From positions 1,640,021 to 1,704,020 of the forward strand of contig OU342820.1 in NCBI GenBank assembly GCA_910591455.2: a stretch of 64,000 nt of DNA, given 5' to 3'. Position 1 is the stretch's first letter; each line of letters begins with the position of its first letter. A program made the position numbers and the translations under genes. The stretch is from Pholis gunnellus. Taxonomy: Eukaryota > Chordata > Actinopteri > Perciformes > Pholidae. Under the pieces are notes generated by a model. That model ran no database searches and had not been told where the DNA came from. It worked only from the letters and a program-made list of their open reading frames with translations. Positions 20,976-34,299 of the stretch are shown here, one piece after another.

Positions 20976-23900
20976 TCAGACCGAATCCTCAAACTTCATG
21001 ACTCCTTCAAAGCCGTGGTAGGTGAAGGGTTCAAGGACGGGGCTGCAGGTCTCTTGAGCAAGGCAGGCCATCCTATTGTTGTCACAGCTGTCCTCACTAC
21101 CCGGGGCAATGTACACCCCATCAGCAGAGTGGATGGACGGGTCCTCGTCAAAGTAGTTGTGGGGTCGCAGCAGAACCCCGCCCCCGTTGCCCACGGTCAC
21201 CGTGTTGGGGATGTCCTCGGAGTGAGGGATGTGGAGGAAGCCGGTGGTCACCCAGGCAACCAGGTCCTGCAGGCAAATTATCATACACATCATGCAAATT
21301 CCTTTAGCTAAGTTATCTCAGTTTCAATTTAAATATATGTTTGTATTATCTTATCAACTTCACATACAAGTTCTATCTCAACACACCTCGTCTTCAATGC
21401 TTTCATTGTCTTCAATGTACTTGCTGAAGTCCACAGTTGGAGACCAGATGTTGTTTTGACTGTACAGGCTGCTGCTGGTCTGCTCTGAGTCTTTGTGCTT
21501 GGTAATGGCAACCTTATACCTGGAGACAAACAGAAGAGACGCAGAGCGAGACGGCTTTGGGTGGCCAGCAGAACCATGCCTGAAGATCTGATGCTACATT
21601 GTATCTCACAGGAGATTTCAACCCCACAAGAACGCAGCTATTGAATGATTGTGTACTGGGAAAAATGTTTATGTCTAAAGCTAAAATCTCTTAAAAACAT
21701 TGAATAAGCTGGAGACGAGCGATTGAATGAAGAGAACTGAAACAGGCCAAATGAGGGGAGGTGAACAAATGATTGATGATTTTGACTCAGGAACTGGAGA
21801 AACCACAAACATTTTTTTCAAATGATAAGTTAGAGTCACATGTCACACCAAATCGCCATGTTTAGTGGTGTCATTAGGTTTTAGGTGTATGTCGTCTGCA
21901 TATAGGTGAGATCACTTTATGTCATCTTTTGTCTAATATGTGGCCCAGTGACGGTGTATAAAGAGCAGCTGAAAGTGGTCCAAATATGAATCATTATGAA
22001 ATTCAGGACATGCACTTTACTATCAGGTAGTGCATGTATCTTTATTTCTCCATCTTGATATCTTGTCTGACACAACTTTTAATCATCAAGGCAAAAGAAG
22101 TGCCCACAATCATTAACTTATAACAATATGAGTTTGCGGATGTCCAGTCTCACCTGGCCCAGGACATGGCTCTCTCCTCGGGCTGGCTCTCTGGGAGGTG
22201 GTCCCCGGTGAAGCTGAAGACCTGCAGCCTGTAGGAGCGCTGGTGACCCCAGCGGTTGGTCTTGTTGCTGGCGATGTGGAGGTAGCGAGGAGTCTTGGTG
22301 TCATAGCGCAGAGCGGCCTCCTGTGGGGGTGTCAAAGTAGACATTAGTCCCTCAGTCAAGATTCAAGAGTTACTTGGTTGGCTGCAACACTGGTGGACTA
22401 AGAAATTGCAAATTTCAATGAATAGTACATATGAGTACATCTTGGGTTGCCAGTCTGCCCTTTGCAGTCCTGGTTCTGGTTCTCCCGAGCCTCACCTCCC
22501 TCCAGCGGTGTGCTATATAAACACTTTAATCATAAACACAGTGGCGTTGGTGCACCGTCTCGTGAGGTTCCATGAAGGGTTCCTCACTGAGACCCAGAGA
22601 GACCCAAAGAGATTGAAGTGTAAAAAATGTTTTAGTTCATTATGACTATACTAGACTGTATTGGTAATTAATGGAAAACACTGAAGGCTGTAACACGACA
22701 ACAATAACCCACAAATGATTAGGTTCAACTGGAGATGAGTTGCGAAAAGACAGCACTGTGAGTGAGAGGAGGCGGGGCTATGTGGGCACTGCAGCAGTGT
22801 GTGTGTATCAGCGGGTTAGGGCTGTGTAATGTGGTGCAGCTGAGCAGCTAATTTAGGTATCAAGCTTAGGAACTGACAGACGAACAACTTGCAAACACAA
22901 CACTTACATCACTGTATAAAGTTGTTATAGTGTGTGTGTTAGCAAACATTTGCCTGCAGCCTACTTACACATCCATCCACCTGATAAGTCTGACATTCTC
23001 TCTCTTTTTGCTCTGTTTTTGGTCTCAACCAACTCCTGAAAACAAATACCTGGTTCTTTTGCAGCTAAATACTCCCCTGGGTTCACTATTTTCTAACTGT
23101 GTCTGTCTGCTGTTTGGTTCTCAGTAGGTAGTTCCACTTAGAACAACTTCCTGCTGCTGCTGTTGGAAACAAGCTTAATGAGTGTTTATGGGAGCAATGA
23201 TTGAGAATTATCGCAAGTCCTTTTTACAATCCCCTTATTATTATTATAAAGTATTCAGGGATGAATACTTTATGGTCCGTTAACAATAATGTGGCTTAAT
23301 AAAAGGTATTTGAGAATAAACCCCTTCATTGTAGACTTAATTCATGTTAATTGCAGTGATAAATTGTAACAAAAACAACTGATAGACATTCGAGTGCAGA
23401 GAATGCGTCATGCTGTCTGTGAATGAGTTCATGCCTTTTGTTGCACACTCTCCTCTAAATGAAAACTAAAAGCAGCTGCTGTGAAGGAAGTGAAAGACGG
23501 CGGACCTGTTCTGTTGTGAGTTGCTTCTCCACCAGCTGAGGGACCATAGCGTAGCGATCGGACATCCATGGCAGCGACACATTGACATATTCCATGTCTT
23601 TCGTCTGGAAATAATTATTCACACCTGCAGAGGATATGAAGCAAACATGTTTGTAATAATATTTGTTTTCTGTTGTATTTTGAAATGTATTGATGTTCAT
23701 GTAGAGCCAGGTCTATGGAAGCATTTGGCGGACTAAATTAAAATAAAATGTAATCTCACAACAGCATTCTCATTTCCTACTTACATATGCATTAATTGGG
23801 TCAGAATTCAATAATGCAATTGCATTCTCACTACTAGCATGGTTAATCTCTGACAATATAATGGAAAAGACATTTGACATTTCATTTTCAAAGACCATTT

Positions 23901-26878
23901 AACATTCAACAATAATCAAATATGAATTTAAATTTCAAAACCAAAGTGCAATATAAATATTTAGCATTTTTAGGTGCATCATTTAAGTCACAGTTGATAT
24001 TAAAATTTCCATTTAAACTTGTAACTTTATGCACATTCTCCGACAATTTGAAAATTACAAAAATAACATTTAATTTTAAAAGACTAACCTAGTTGACAAT
24101 ATTCAGATGTGAAAATGAAAAGGGATGGCACCCAATTACAATCCAATGCTGTCACGCTGTTATCCTGACTAAATGAAAATCGAGCAACCTGTCAGTCAGT
24201 CAGTCCCGGAAGCTGCTTCTATTCATCGACCAGACGTAGAATTGTTTATCTACTTGAGGTGGAATGGCAGCTGCTAGGCTGGTGGAAGCGATTACGAATG
24301 AAGCTAATAAGTTAGATGATAACCTGATTAAGCAGAGCAAACACTTGAAAGCATTGCAGAATATTCTCCAGTCATGAGGCTGTGCTATATAAGCTATTTT
24401 ATATTCATTTACACACAGAGCAAACACTATTTGTTTTGAATTCATAACTAAACAGATTAAAAGATGAAATGAGATGATTCTCTCTGTTCTCTATGAAGCA
24501 CGTTTAAATGCGTAATAAAAATTACTTGTAATTAAGAATGTGTATTAGCCAGAATCTGATACGATTGGTACCATGATACAGATGCTATGATTCAATAGAT
24601 TGCGATATATTGCAATGAGCAGTATTTAGCAATAAGCAAAGTGATATAATTCTTTTTTTTAAATGTCATTTTAGGTAAACTGTCATAATATAAAGAACAC
24701 ATAAAAGCATAAATATTTATGCAAAACAATGGGATCTGTATTTTGCATTTACATCTCTGACATCATAGCACTATCTATGTGCACATACACTGAGAGTGAT
24801 CCTTGCATGTGGCCTAAACTTTTATTATTATTATGCCGTGTTTTTGAGAATTGAAACAGTATCACAAAACCTAATATTGCAATACTTTTATCATTTCGTA
24901 CACTTACAATACATTATAATCGGCTCATAGCACTGTATAATTGCAGTTATAAGCACTCCTAAATTATAGGATCATAGTGTGTAACCCTATTATAATGCAT
25001 TATGAAAAAAAGATTATAATGTATTACAACATTATACATTATGATCCTTGCAAAAACATGTCAGTGGGTGACCAGATAAAGTATTATGCTACTTGACCTT
25101 ATATGTCATTTAGAAGGCTTTATAATGTGTTATAATTATTGTTATAAGGCATCATGAATTTGTAGGATTGCTTATATTATACAGTGCTATAAGCAGACGC
25201 ATTATAAGCATGTGTATGATGCATTTTATTTATGGCCATCATAAAAAGGTGATCCTGTCTTCTTGTTGTTTTGAGTTGAACAGTTTGAAATGTGCCACCG
25301 CCACTCACCCAGCACATCTAGGTCCACCTTGAAGTTGATAAAGTGGGTGTGGATGTTCCCCAGCACGTTCTCCGCCACCTGGTGGCCGTGTCTCCGGCTG
25401 CCGTCCACCAGGTAGGAAGAGGAGATGTAGCCGGTGGCGTGCACCTTGGCCTCCACTGACCCACTCTGGTAGAAGATGAAATCCCACATGTAGTCGTAGT
25501 TCCCAATGGCCGTTATGGTCCTGAAAACCAGGGCGCTGTTCACCATCCCTCCGTAGCTGTTGTGGAAAAAGTCTGAGAAGTGCCTCCGCAGGGGCTGACC
25601 CATGTTGTGCTCAAACACGCAGATTGAGTTCCTAAACCTGACCGGAGCCGGGACGTCGATGTAGCGGTACGTATCCACGTAGGTGGCCTCGTGGGGGCAA
25701 TCCACGCCGCGGACCAGCTCGTGCGCGAAGCGCCCTATCCCGATACTCGAGTCCAGAAACTTGGTCAGGATCATCCCGGGAGTCACTGAACCGTATACGG
25801 ACATGGCCTCCTGCACGCTCAGCTCGTAGATGATCCTCTCGCCGTTGAAACGCACATCAAACACCCTCATGCCCGTGAGAGAGCTGAGTCCAAAGGCGAA
25901 GCTCCAGTCCAGGTACAGGACGTGGTTATGACTGATGCTGTAGCGCTTCCCCTCTGCGTAAAAGAGCTGCGGACCGATCTGCAGAGGCTTGTTCCTGGGC
26001 TTCAGTGACCCATAGTCAGGCGACTCCTTGTAAACTATTTTCTTAACAGACCCCGCATCGTATTTCTGTTGAAGTTCCTCCACGGTGTGGAAGTATTGGC
26101 CGTTGTAAAGCAGCCGCTCCACTGTCCAGTCGGACGCGTTTACGCTCTCGTGGTTAAGCAGCACCTCAAAGCCCACTGGGTGGATGTACATACCGGCCAT
26201 GTCCCTGAAGAAAGATATCCAAGTCTTTCTGTCCCCGGATCGGACCCCACGGGGCATCTGCTCGAAGGCGTTCAGATTATTGTCCAGACCCACGTTGAAG
26301 CTCTCTTTCATCAGCTTCCCCAATTTGGAGAAGATTTGCTCCAGAAATTTGAATATCAAGCTATATTCCCCGATGGTGACCGTGCGCGCAGTGATAGGGA
26401 GCTCCGTCTTGTAGCGCTCCTTGGTGACATCTCTGTGGTATATCGGGTTGGGAAGAGGCCCCACTACGTACTCCTTAATGTAGCCAAGTTTGCCGTGGAA
26501 GACCACCGCCGTCGCCTCTCTCATCGGGTTTGCGCCTTTTCTGTCCAAGTAATCCAGCACGTCCGCTTTCTTGGGCATTGATAGCTCTATTAAAAACAAG
26601 AAATTTTCGGACGGCTTGGTGATCTGGTTGGTAGATATGTCCAAGTCTTTTCGTCTTAACAAGTACTCCTGGACCTGCTGATACTCCTCCCGGGTTAGGT
26701 CGGCGAACACGAGGCTGCGATCGTCGTGTTTGCGCTTCAGCGGGTGGACGCGCTGAGCGGAGCATTTGGGCGCCCTGCTGGAGTGGATGCCCATCAGGAC
26801 GATGTTGAGGATGATGGAGACGAGTACGAAGACGACGAGCGCCCATTTCACTAAAGAGTTCATCCTCCGCTCTACCAT
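20976..26878 (-). CDS. aoc2-like: Membrane-bound copper amine oxidase, AOC2/AOC3 type (copy B)
   Basis: The minus-strand exons are 26878-25309, 23624-23506, 22320-22154, 21519-21387 and 21266-20976. All have GT-AG borders and the same phases as copy A (first exon ends in phase 1), giving 759 residues. Residues ~9-30 are the N-terminal membrane anchor. The TPQ tyrosine is Y461 (GNYDY), the catalytic Asp is D376 (FLDSSIGIG), and the copper ligands are H510, H512 and H675 (FLHIPHSEDIP). The gate residue is Gly459, as in AOC2. It oxidises primary amines on the cell surface with release of H2O2. The gene is tail to tail with copy A. Exon 1 is clearly diverged from copy A (roughly 70% of residues by eye), but exon 3 with its upstream intron, and exon 5, are nearly identical. 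Intron 1 (23625-25308) carries a palindromic TTATAATG repeat. All key residues are intact, so both copies should be active enzymes. Confidence 0.95.
24850..25225. repeat. MITE-like TTATAATGCATTATAA-rich repeat in amine oxidase B intron 1
   Basis: Short palindromic words (ATTATAATGCATTATGA, TTATAATGTATTA, GTTATAATTATTGTTATAA, GCATTATAAGCA) are packed in ~370 bases directly downstream of exon 1. I recognise the pattern as a common fish MITE-like family. No coding capacity. Confidence 0.6.
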
Positions 26879-26994
26879 TACGCACGGGTTTGGAGAAAGG
26901 GAGGCGAAGGATGAGCACTGGGGTTTCGGAAAAGAGAGGCGCGCTCTTCAACTCTTCTGTTTCCCACCCCTTTCTTCAAAACCACAAGCCCAGT

Positions 26995-27016
26995 CCCCCC
27001 CCCCCCCCCCCCCCCC
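26995..27016 (-). repeat. 22-base C/G homopolymer upstream of amine oxidase B
   Basis: An unbroken C22 on the plus strand, i.e. G22 on the coding strand, lies 117 bases upstream of the start codon of amine oxidase B. It is probably in the promoter or 5' UTR, where G-quadruplex formation is possible. The length is prone to sequencing error. Confidence 0.9.
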
Positions 27017-29700
27017 TCTTTGAATAAACAGTTGTGGAATGTCATGTAACCTCTGTTCCGCTACACAGGCTGATTACTACATTACTATTTTACGCACGCT
27101 GTTTAACGGTTGTCAGTGGTGGAAAAAGTATTCTAGATATTTTACTTCAGTAAAATTAGCAATACCACAGTGTAGCAATACTATACAAGTAAACGTCTTG
27201 CATTCAAAGTCTCAGGTGGGAAAATGTTACCATTACAATGTTAAGTACCAAAAGTACAAATCCTCATGCAGAATGGTTCATTTCAGAATAATGTATATTA
27301 TATTACTGGATTACAATTATTGACGCATTAATGTGTTCATCGCATTGATAATGCAGCTAGTAAAAGTGGAGCTCGTTAAGTTGATTTATATGTTTTAATT
27401 ATCAAAAACTGCAAAGCAAATAAAGTTTTCAAACTTATGTAGTGGAGTAAAAAGTGCAACATTTGCCTTCAGTAGAATTATTAAGTAGCATAAAATGGAA
27501 AAAGTTAAGTAAAGTTAAAGTACCTCAAAACTGTGCTTAACGAAACAGTGTATAGGACTTAGCGCCATCTAGCGGTAAGGGCGCAAAGTGCAAGCAGTTG
27601 AAACGACTCCCGTGTGCCAAGCGTGTACGAGAACAGCGGTGAAAAAACTGATGGCTCTATCCGGAGCCAGTTGTTTTAAGAGCAGCATAGGTTATTTGGT
27701 GAATTGATCCTAACCAAGTTTCTGGACTCGAGCATCGGGATAGTTTAGTAGCAGTGGGGGTCAGGCAGGACCACAGCTAAGTCATAACCACGATCCACGG
27801 AAAACCTGTGAGGCGAAAAAAAATACACTTGAAAAACTCGACAGCCACATTTCTTTCCAGAAATCATGACCTGGTTACTCAAGATGATCCACAGGTCTTG
27901 TTGTGAGCACTTTCATCCAACTGCATTGCTGTTAAGTTTTGATAAATAGCACTACAGCTAAGAGGGAAACAGTGAACTGTCCCTTTAACTAATGAAGTCA
28001 CCTTTTGCTTTGTGAGATAGACTTGTATTAAGCTATGTAAATCCACTTTAACAGAGTTGTGAGTTAGGTCTCTCAGACACAATTCACTCCCTGACCAAGA
28101 ATACACATCTTGGGTGCTGATAGCTTCAGTGTCCCTTTTCCTTCCAGAGAAGCTTTGGTTTCACCTTATCTTAGCCCAGCCCACACGTTTTGTTTAGCCT
28201 GTTATTTCCTGTAACCCTGTATGTAATCCCGGTCAGGACCCCTCTCTGGTCAGAGATAAACCTACAGCTTTGTTGTACAGTGAAGTGAGGAAGTATATAC
28301 ATACTGTATATGCACTAGTGTCATCATGCAGAAACCTACGTCAGGTCAGGTGGGAAGACGTTTTTACAAGGTCTTGGGAAAATAGCATTTCGATGCTAAA
28401 ACATACCTGACCAGAATGTTCGGATTTCAAAACATGAAGAACGAAGAATCACACTAAACATTTGATTGTATTCATGTCAAATACATCATGTCATGAAATT
28501 CATCATGTTGTGCAAGAGTGTGTGTATTATGTCAGATCTTTTTTATCAACTTATTATTCTTTAATCAACTTATTATTCTTTTATCAACTTATTATTCTTT
28601 TCCAAAATATAAAATATGTGTCGGTGCTGCCTCATAACTATCAGAGTATGTAAGTATGAATGCTCCTAACTGAGCTCTCTGAAATCCTTTGTGCGATGAC
28701 ACCAAGTCTCAAAAGTAGGCTACTCATAGATTTAGTTAAACGTTGTTAAACTTATGATGGACAGTTAAAAATAAATATGAAAATTGATATAGCAGAACCA
28801 GAGATAAAAGACACATTTTTCTTCCTTGTCAAAACCTGGCGTCTACATTAGCCACATTGCAACCAGACCGCCGACCGTTTAGTTCAGTCTGTGTTATGCA
28901 AGTAGCAGCTGGTTTAGCTTGGAGCCCCCAACCAAGGACAAGGACCCTTGAGGACATTTATCAGACTTCCCACAGCTCCTTCTGTGTCTCCTTTATGCAA
29001 TTTGGAAACACTTGGATTTAGAAAATTCATCTATAACACGTTTATGTCTCACATTTATTCTTAATTCTAAGAAGAAAAGCACAACATTATATAATTCTTA
29101 GAATTTCGATGCCATGATCAAAATGATACTCTGAGCCCCTTATTACATACTGTCCCCATAACTATTGACAGGTTGAGGAACACCTAGGCCCTTTCTACTA
29201 ATATTTTTTTTAAACTGATATTTTCCTCTAAGTTTTGGCCTTTCATCCATGCAGACAGAGTTTTAGGTCACTAAAACAGATATTTTTGAAAACGTTAAAT
29301 CTGCAAAAAAGCACATTGAGAACCAAATTTGATTGATTTTGCTCAGCCCTTGGTATATTGTTCTGTATGTGGCCCTCAGTGAAAAAAGTTTGGACACCCC
29401 TGTTTTAGTACATCTGTTCCCTAAATGACCCCTCTCCTATAGCAATAGATCTATTAGTAGTAATAGTTCTAGTATAAAGTGCCATGAAATAAATGATGTG
29501 TAGGGAGCATAAATGGGTCAAACTCAGGACATTCACACAGGAGACCAAGGTGCTATGTAAATAAATGTATTATCATTATAGTCAGAGATAGCCAGTTGTT
29601 AGGATGGCTACGTAGCGTCTGGACTTTAGAAGCAGGAGGCTTAACACTGAGGTTAGGTGAGGACCAACCAGGTGCTTATTTCACCAAAAATGATCACAAA
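27017..29700. other. Upstream flank of amine oxidase B, no gene seen
   Basis: No conserved open frame or RNA is recognised. At about 27755-27815 there is a short repeat ('aaccacgatccacggaaaac', then CTGTGAGG) that recurs at 48400-48440, so it is a dispersed family. A triple 'atcaacttattattctttt' tandem repeat lies at 28547-28601. Otherwise unremarkable. Confidence 0.5.
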
Positions 29701-29917
29701 ATATGATTATACTTATTATACAGTGGACCTCGGGCAGCACGTGGTCCTGGCAGCGATGGCGCTTGATTGAATCTGGCAGCCTTATATAGCCTGCCACTGA
29801 TGAGGACCTCAACCTCAACTCTATTTGTGTTACACATTATAATAGAGTCATATAAAGCCCGAACAGGGAATTCAACTTCACTGACACCCCTAATTAAAAC
29901 ATGGTACCTCCCGGAAC

Positions 29918-30240
29918 TATAAATTGGTGGTCAGGTATACCGGGGACTCTTTCAGCCCGAACACCCTGGAGAGGAGACACAACAGAGGTAAGTGAATTAA
30001 ACACAATACACATTACATATTATTTGACTGTACAAACAAACAACAGTTTATACTCTCAATCATAATTTTGGCAAAGATTAAATTACAATGAGCACATTGT
30101 GTTGAGATAACCTAACTAGCCAAACTAATCATGAATTTGTCTCTACAGGCGCAGCCTCCAAATAATTCTAACTGAGGCAGCTACAACATCTACCAGAAAC
30201 CAATCAACACATTTCAATAAAACATTCAACCCTTTCAGTG
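29918..30240 (+). ncRNA. Candidate two-exon short transcript (prediction only)
   Basis: In order, there is a TATAAA at 29918-29923, a consensus donor AG|GTAAGTG with GT at 29988, a pyrimidine-rich acceptor (TTTGTCTCTACAG) ending at 30148, and an AATAAA at 30216-30221. This would give exon 1 of ~40 bases, a 160-base intron and exon 2 of ~90 bases, with no open frame worth naming. The spacing of all four signals is textbook, but each motif is short and this may be coincidence or the leader of a decayed retroelement. Confidence 0.2.
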
Positions 30241-32060
30241 AGTGTCTTATTCCTTGAAGCGGTCCAACGTGCTACAAATGCTTGTAATGGAGAGGGCCTT
30301 CATAACACCAGTCAGACCATGGACATGTACCACAGTGATGTGGTACATGTCAAGACTGAACCGTTAGGATACTGGCTAGCTGTGGACTGAAGCTAAATCA
30401 ATCTACATGAATAAACAAGTTATAAATGTATTGCCTCTAGAGCCAGTGTTTGGTTTGTCCTTTCTGGGCTACAGTAGAAAGGCTAAATGCCAAACATATG
30501 GATTGAAGCAGAATATTTTGTTAGATAAAGACACGTAAAGTTTGGAAATGATTACATTTGCCTTTTTTCAGTACATTTTAACTTTTGGTGCATCTTAGTA
30601 TCTGAATAATATTATAAAATTTCCTTTTTATAAAATGTACTTGAGACAAGATTATTTTTGGGCAATGGGGCAATTGTCTCTGCTGCCTCAAGATAGCAAT
30701 TAGACAGCGTTGCTTGTGCCTGACCACTCCTCATTTTAAGACCAGCATGCCCACTGGTTATGAAACTGACAACTGTGTCAGTCTGAAATGAGTGGCTGTG
30801 TGTCACTTTGTGCCAAGTGTAAGATAGGACCTATTGTGTTCACCCTTGAGGTGAATGCATTTCCTTTTCCAAGCAGATTTTTCACATATTTTATATCCAG
30901 CATTGTTTATATCCATTTTTACATGCAGGTCTTCTTCCCTGTCTTTGTTGGCGCATTTGTGGAACAGTCGTAAATCATTGGTGGGAATGTATCTCCCACA
31001 GCCTAATAGGCCCCATGGCCCAGAGACTGGACTTTTGGCTCACGCCGGCTCATGTTGTCATTCACGTTTGCACACCAACACTGAAAAAGTTTGAGTTCTT
31101 TTCAAATTTCGTCAAAAGCCAAAACAGGGTTGTTTGACCACACTCATTTGTTTCTCGTCAAACTGAATCACGTCTCTCGGGATAAAGCACCATAAATAAA
31201 AAATAAAAAGAGCAATACAAAATATAAAATAGATTGTGACAGGTAAATGTAGAACAGTGTGGAATCTGGGACAAAGGGCGTACAGCAATGGTGATGCAGC
31301 CAAACGCTAGCTTCTTTCTAATGCCATTCATTCATTAGCCCTATTTAGGATTAGTGCTATCTATTTTGCCCATCCAGCTTTGTCTTATTATTGAATAGAA
31401 TAAGAAAACGCATTGGATTCAGTGTGCAAGGTTTCTCTCGAGGATTCGAGGATGAAATGATGAACTGCCGAAAATCAAAAGCACTGTGACCTCACAAAAA
31501 GGTTTTTGGTCATAACTCATTTCATATGCTTATTATGACAATTCCACACACTTGTCCAATAGCATAACATGATAAAGTGATGACATTTTGGACATGGATG
31601 TAAACTGTAACCTACCTTAGCTTGGCGTAACCATTTCTTAACCTTACAAAGCCACGTCATGAACGTTGCATAATACACTCAGGCATTCATCATCATTTAT
31701 TATTTAGGAACTAGTTTTTGCAGCATCTGTTTCCTGTAATGTGCAAGCTTTGACTTTTTTCTTTCCCACCAAAAGCCCAGTCGTTGTGTAACTCCTTTTG
31801 GCAGGGCTCTGCCTCTTTGATTGGCCTGTGATGGCAGCTGACCTGAGAACAACCCGCTGTGGTTGGCTATATTTAAAAGAATGCTGAGAAGAAGAAGAGG
31901 GCTTCACTCACACATTTGGGAATGTTTATAGACTGCAGGATGGATAACTGCACTGCTATATGTACTAAACACACACACACACACAGTTGTTACTTACAAG
32001 CACGTACCCCTGGATCTTTCCCATGCAGTTCAAATGAATACACTCTTTTCCACAAAGGCA

Positions 32061-32101
<41 letters not shown>

Positions 32102-32843
32102 ACACACACACAACACACAAACACATGTGTTCCCACTTAAGCTTTATAAATAGCTGTTTAGATTGACCCTGTGGTCTTCATACATTCCAGCTTTTTTTCT
32201 AGACAGGCTCCAAGTTTTAGTCTCCGTTCCATCTGGTCAACTCATCAGAAATCTCCCTCTATGCTGGGACTGCAGTATGTATCTCATTCAGTGTCTCGTC
32301 CTCCCGTGCACTAATTCATGCATACATAATTTGGTTTAGTGTCAACACAGTCCAAGGAGCTGTAGCAGGAGTTGGACCTCCACCACGAATACTGGAAGTT
32401 CCCACTGCCTGGACACTAAGAAATGAGCTTCAGGATGGTGAAGCTCCCAGCTCCCAAGTGTTTTGTGCACTTCTGTGAACCCGATTACCAAAAACTCCTT
32501 CATGGATTTCAGAAGTTATAATGACTACATTTACATGCACCAAATATTCCCATTTTGTCTCTTATTCCGTAAAAGACAATGTTCCTAATAAGCTGTTTAT
32601 GAAAGTGACGTGCATATTCAGATAGCGTAAATCAACCCCATATTCTCAGTCCTGTTTCTGTTCCCACATGAGTCACTTTCCCTAAATCTGCTCTACATCA
32701 CATTTACATTTAGTAAGTAAAGATGTGTGTTTTTGATCTCATGTACTGTACACCCGTGAAAAACTTATATTCCCTGTTGTCAATCAGTCTGTTGCCCTCC
32801 TGACAATGTATTCAATTAACAGAATGTTTCTGATATATGTAAT
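30241..32843. other. Intergenic, no gene seen
   Basis: Contains (CA)n microsatellites at 31969-31986 and 32062-32121. No protein or RNA gene is recognised, and the small open frames have no domain support. Confidence 0.5.
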
Positions 32844-33000
32844 TCAATTCAATACAACTACATTTTTATGGCCCAAAATTACAAATTTGCCAAATTTGCC
32901 TATAATGCAATCTGCACAGCATATGACATCTGTCCCAGGACCCTCACAGAACAGGACAAACTCCCCCAAAGAATCTTTAACAGGGGAGATAAATCCGTGA
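32844..33000 (+). repeat. Dispersed repeat 'A' copy 1
   Basis: Begins 'ttcaattcaatacaac', continues 'ggcccaaaattacaaatttg', 'cctataatgcaatctgcaca', 'gtcccaggaccctcaca' and 'tctttaacaggggag'. It is one of four copies of the same fish repeat in this window (others at 42462, about 50575 and 60708), all on the plus strand. Confidence 0.7.
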
Positions 33001-33050
33001 CCACTGATTGAACTTTGTTGGAAAAGAGATCAGATGATTAATGAACATGT

Positions 33051-33090
<40 letters not shown>

Positions 33091-34299
33091 GGAATCTTAA
33101 GAATGAACTCGAACTCCCTCTTAATATGATGAACAAACCTCACCTCCCATCCTCCCTTCAAAAAGAAACAAGCAAGAATTCATTTTTCAAGAAAAAAAGG
33201 TTGTGCTATTTTGAGAAAGAAATCCCAATATTTCAATGAAGTAGATTGCTTCAAAAACAAATTGTTGGTTTGCTGGATTACATGTATGTTTTAGCATTTT
33301 CTGTATGGAAAGTAAATACATTCTGTAGCCTAGCTGGATAGAGGATGTTCATTAGGCCATGCATGTAAAGCTGTCACAGATTTACTAAATAGTGGCAGAA
33401 TGAAACAGAAAGTCTTCTTTGTAAAGTAGTGAATGATCTGCTTACTGTGGATTCAGATTCCACCTTGGTGCTTCTATTGCTGGATCTCAGTGCGGCTATA
33501 TGAAGCTCTAGTGTAAGTTCAGTCAGGAAGACTATACTCTTGTATGCTTAGTCTTGTAGTTTATTTCTCATACATCTGTCAATCACTCCTCTTGCATGCT
33601 CACTCATAAGTTCCTAGTTGTCATTGCTCAAAGCTGTCAATCATGATATCAGCTGTATAGATCAGCTGGTCTCCTTTATCCAATAGCACAATGAAACAAT
33701 GACATCGTTAGCCTATCATCTTGCTGCTGTCTCTTTTTAATATGACTGTCTCTCTACCTTCAGTACGTTCCTGCTGCTGTTACGCACCCCTCCACCTCCC
33801 CATCTCTGCCCAGTCTTCATCAGATTCATCAGCTTCATCAACTCATCATTCTATCAGCCTCATCAGCCACCATCCCCACCAGTGTCTGGACTCCACGGGG
33901 GGATTATCTTGCTGCTGCTCAGGCAGACGCCCCTCAATTACAAATCTCCCTGTAGAGTCCAAGCACCAAAGACTCTGAAGACTTTATTATCACATATCAT
34001 CTGTTATCGATAAACAATTATATTTTCTTCATCGGACTTGTCTGTCTTGATTGAAATGCAACTCTTTGTGCAGTTAAATAATGTTAAATAATGTTGTTGT
34101 GGTCAGGCCTGTCATGTGCTTGTACTAAAAGTCTTCAAGTGGTTCAGAATGCTGTACAGCTACACCAGTTTTAGCTTCCCTTCGTTTGCTCCATGTCAGA
34201 TTAGACTTTGAGTGTCCTTTGATGACCTACAAAATTGGAATTTGGTTACACCCCAAATGTCTAACATCTAACCTTATGCTCCAATCAGGACTCTCCCTT
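33001..34299. other. Intergenic, microsatellite and unassigned repeat-like sequence
   Basis: A (CA)n run is at 33053-33088. The 33770-34060 stretch, ending 'cgataaacaattatattttc', looks like the tail of some dispersed element. The stretch 34130-34260 has faint similarity to a LINE C-terminal region on the plus strand, but too weak to call. No gene seen. Confidence 0.4.

Noticed and set aside
26069..26581. 170-codon plus-strand open frame inside amine oxidase B exon 1
   Set aside because: It is an antisense shadow of the large conserved exon, with no independent family signature.
34130..34260. Plus-strand similarity to a LINE C-terminal region
   Set aside because: Only a few scattered residues fit and stops are frequent; too weak to call.
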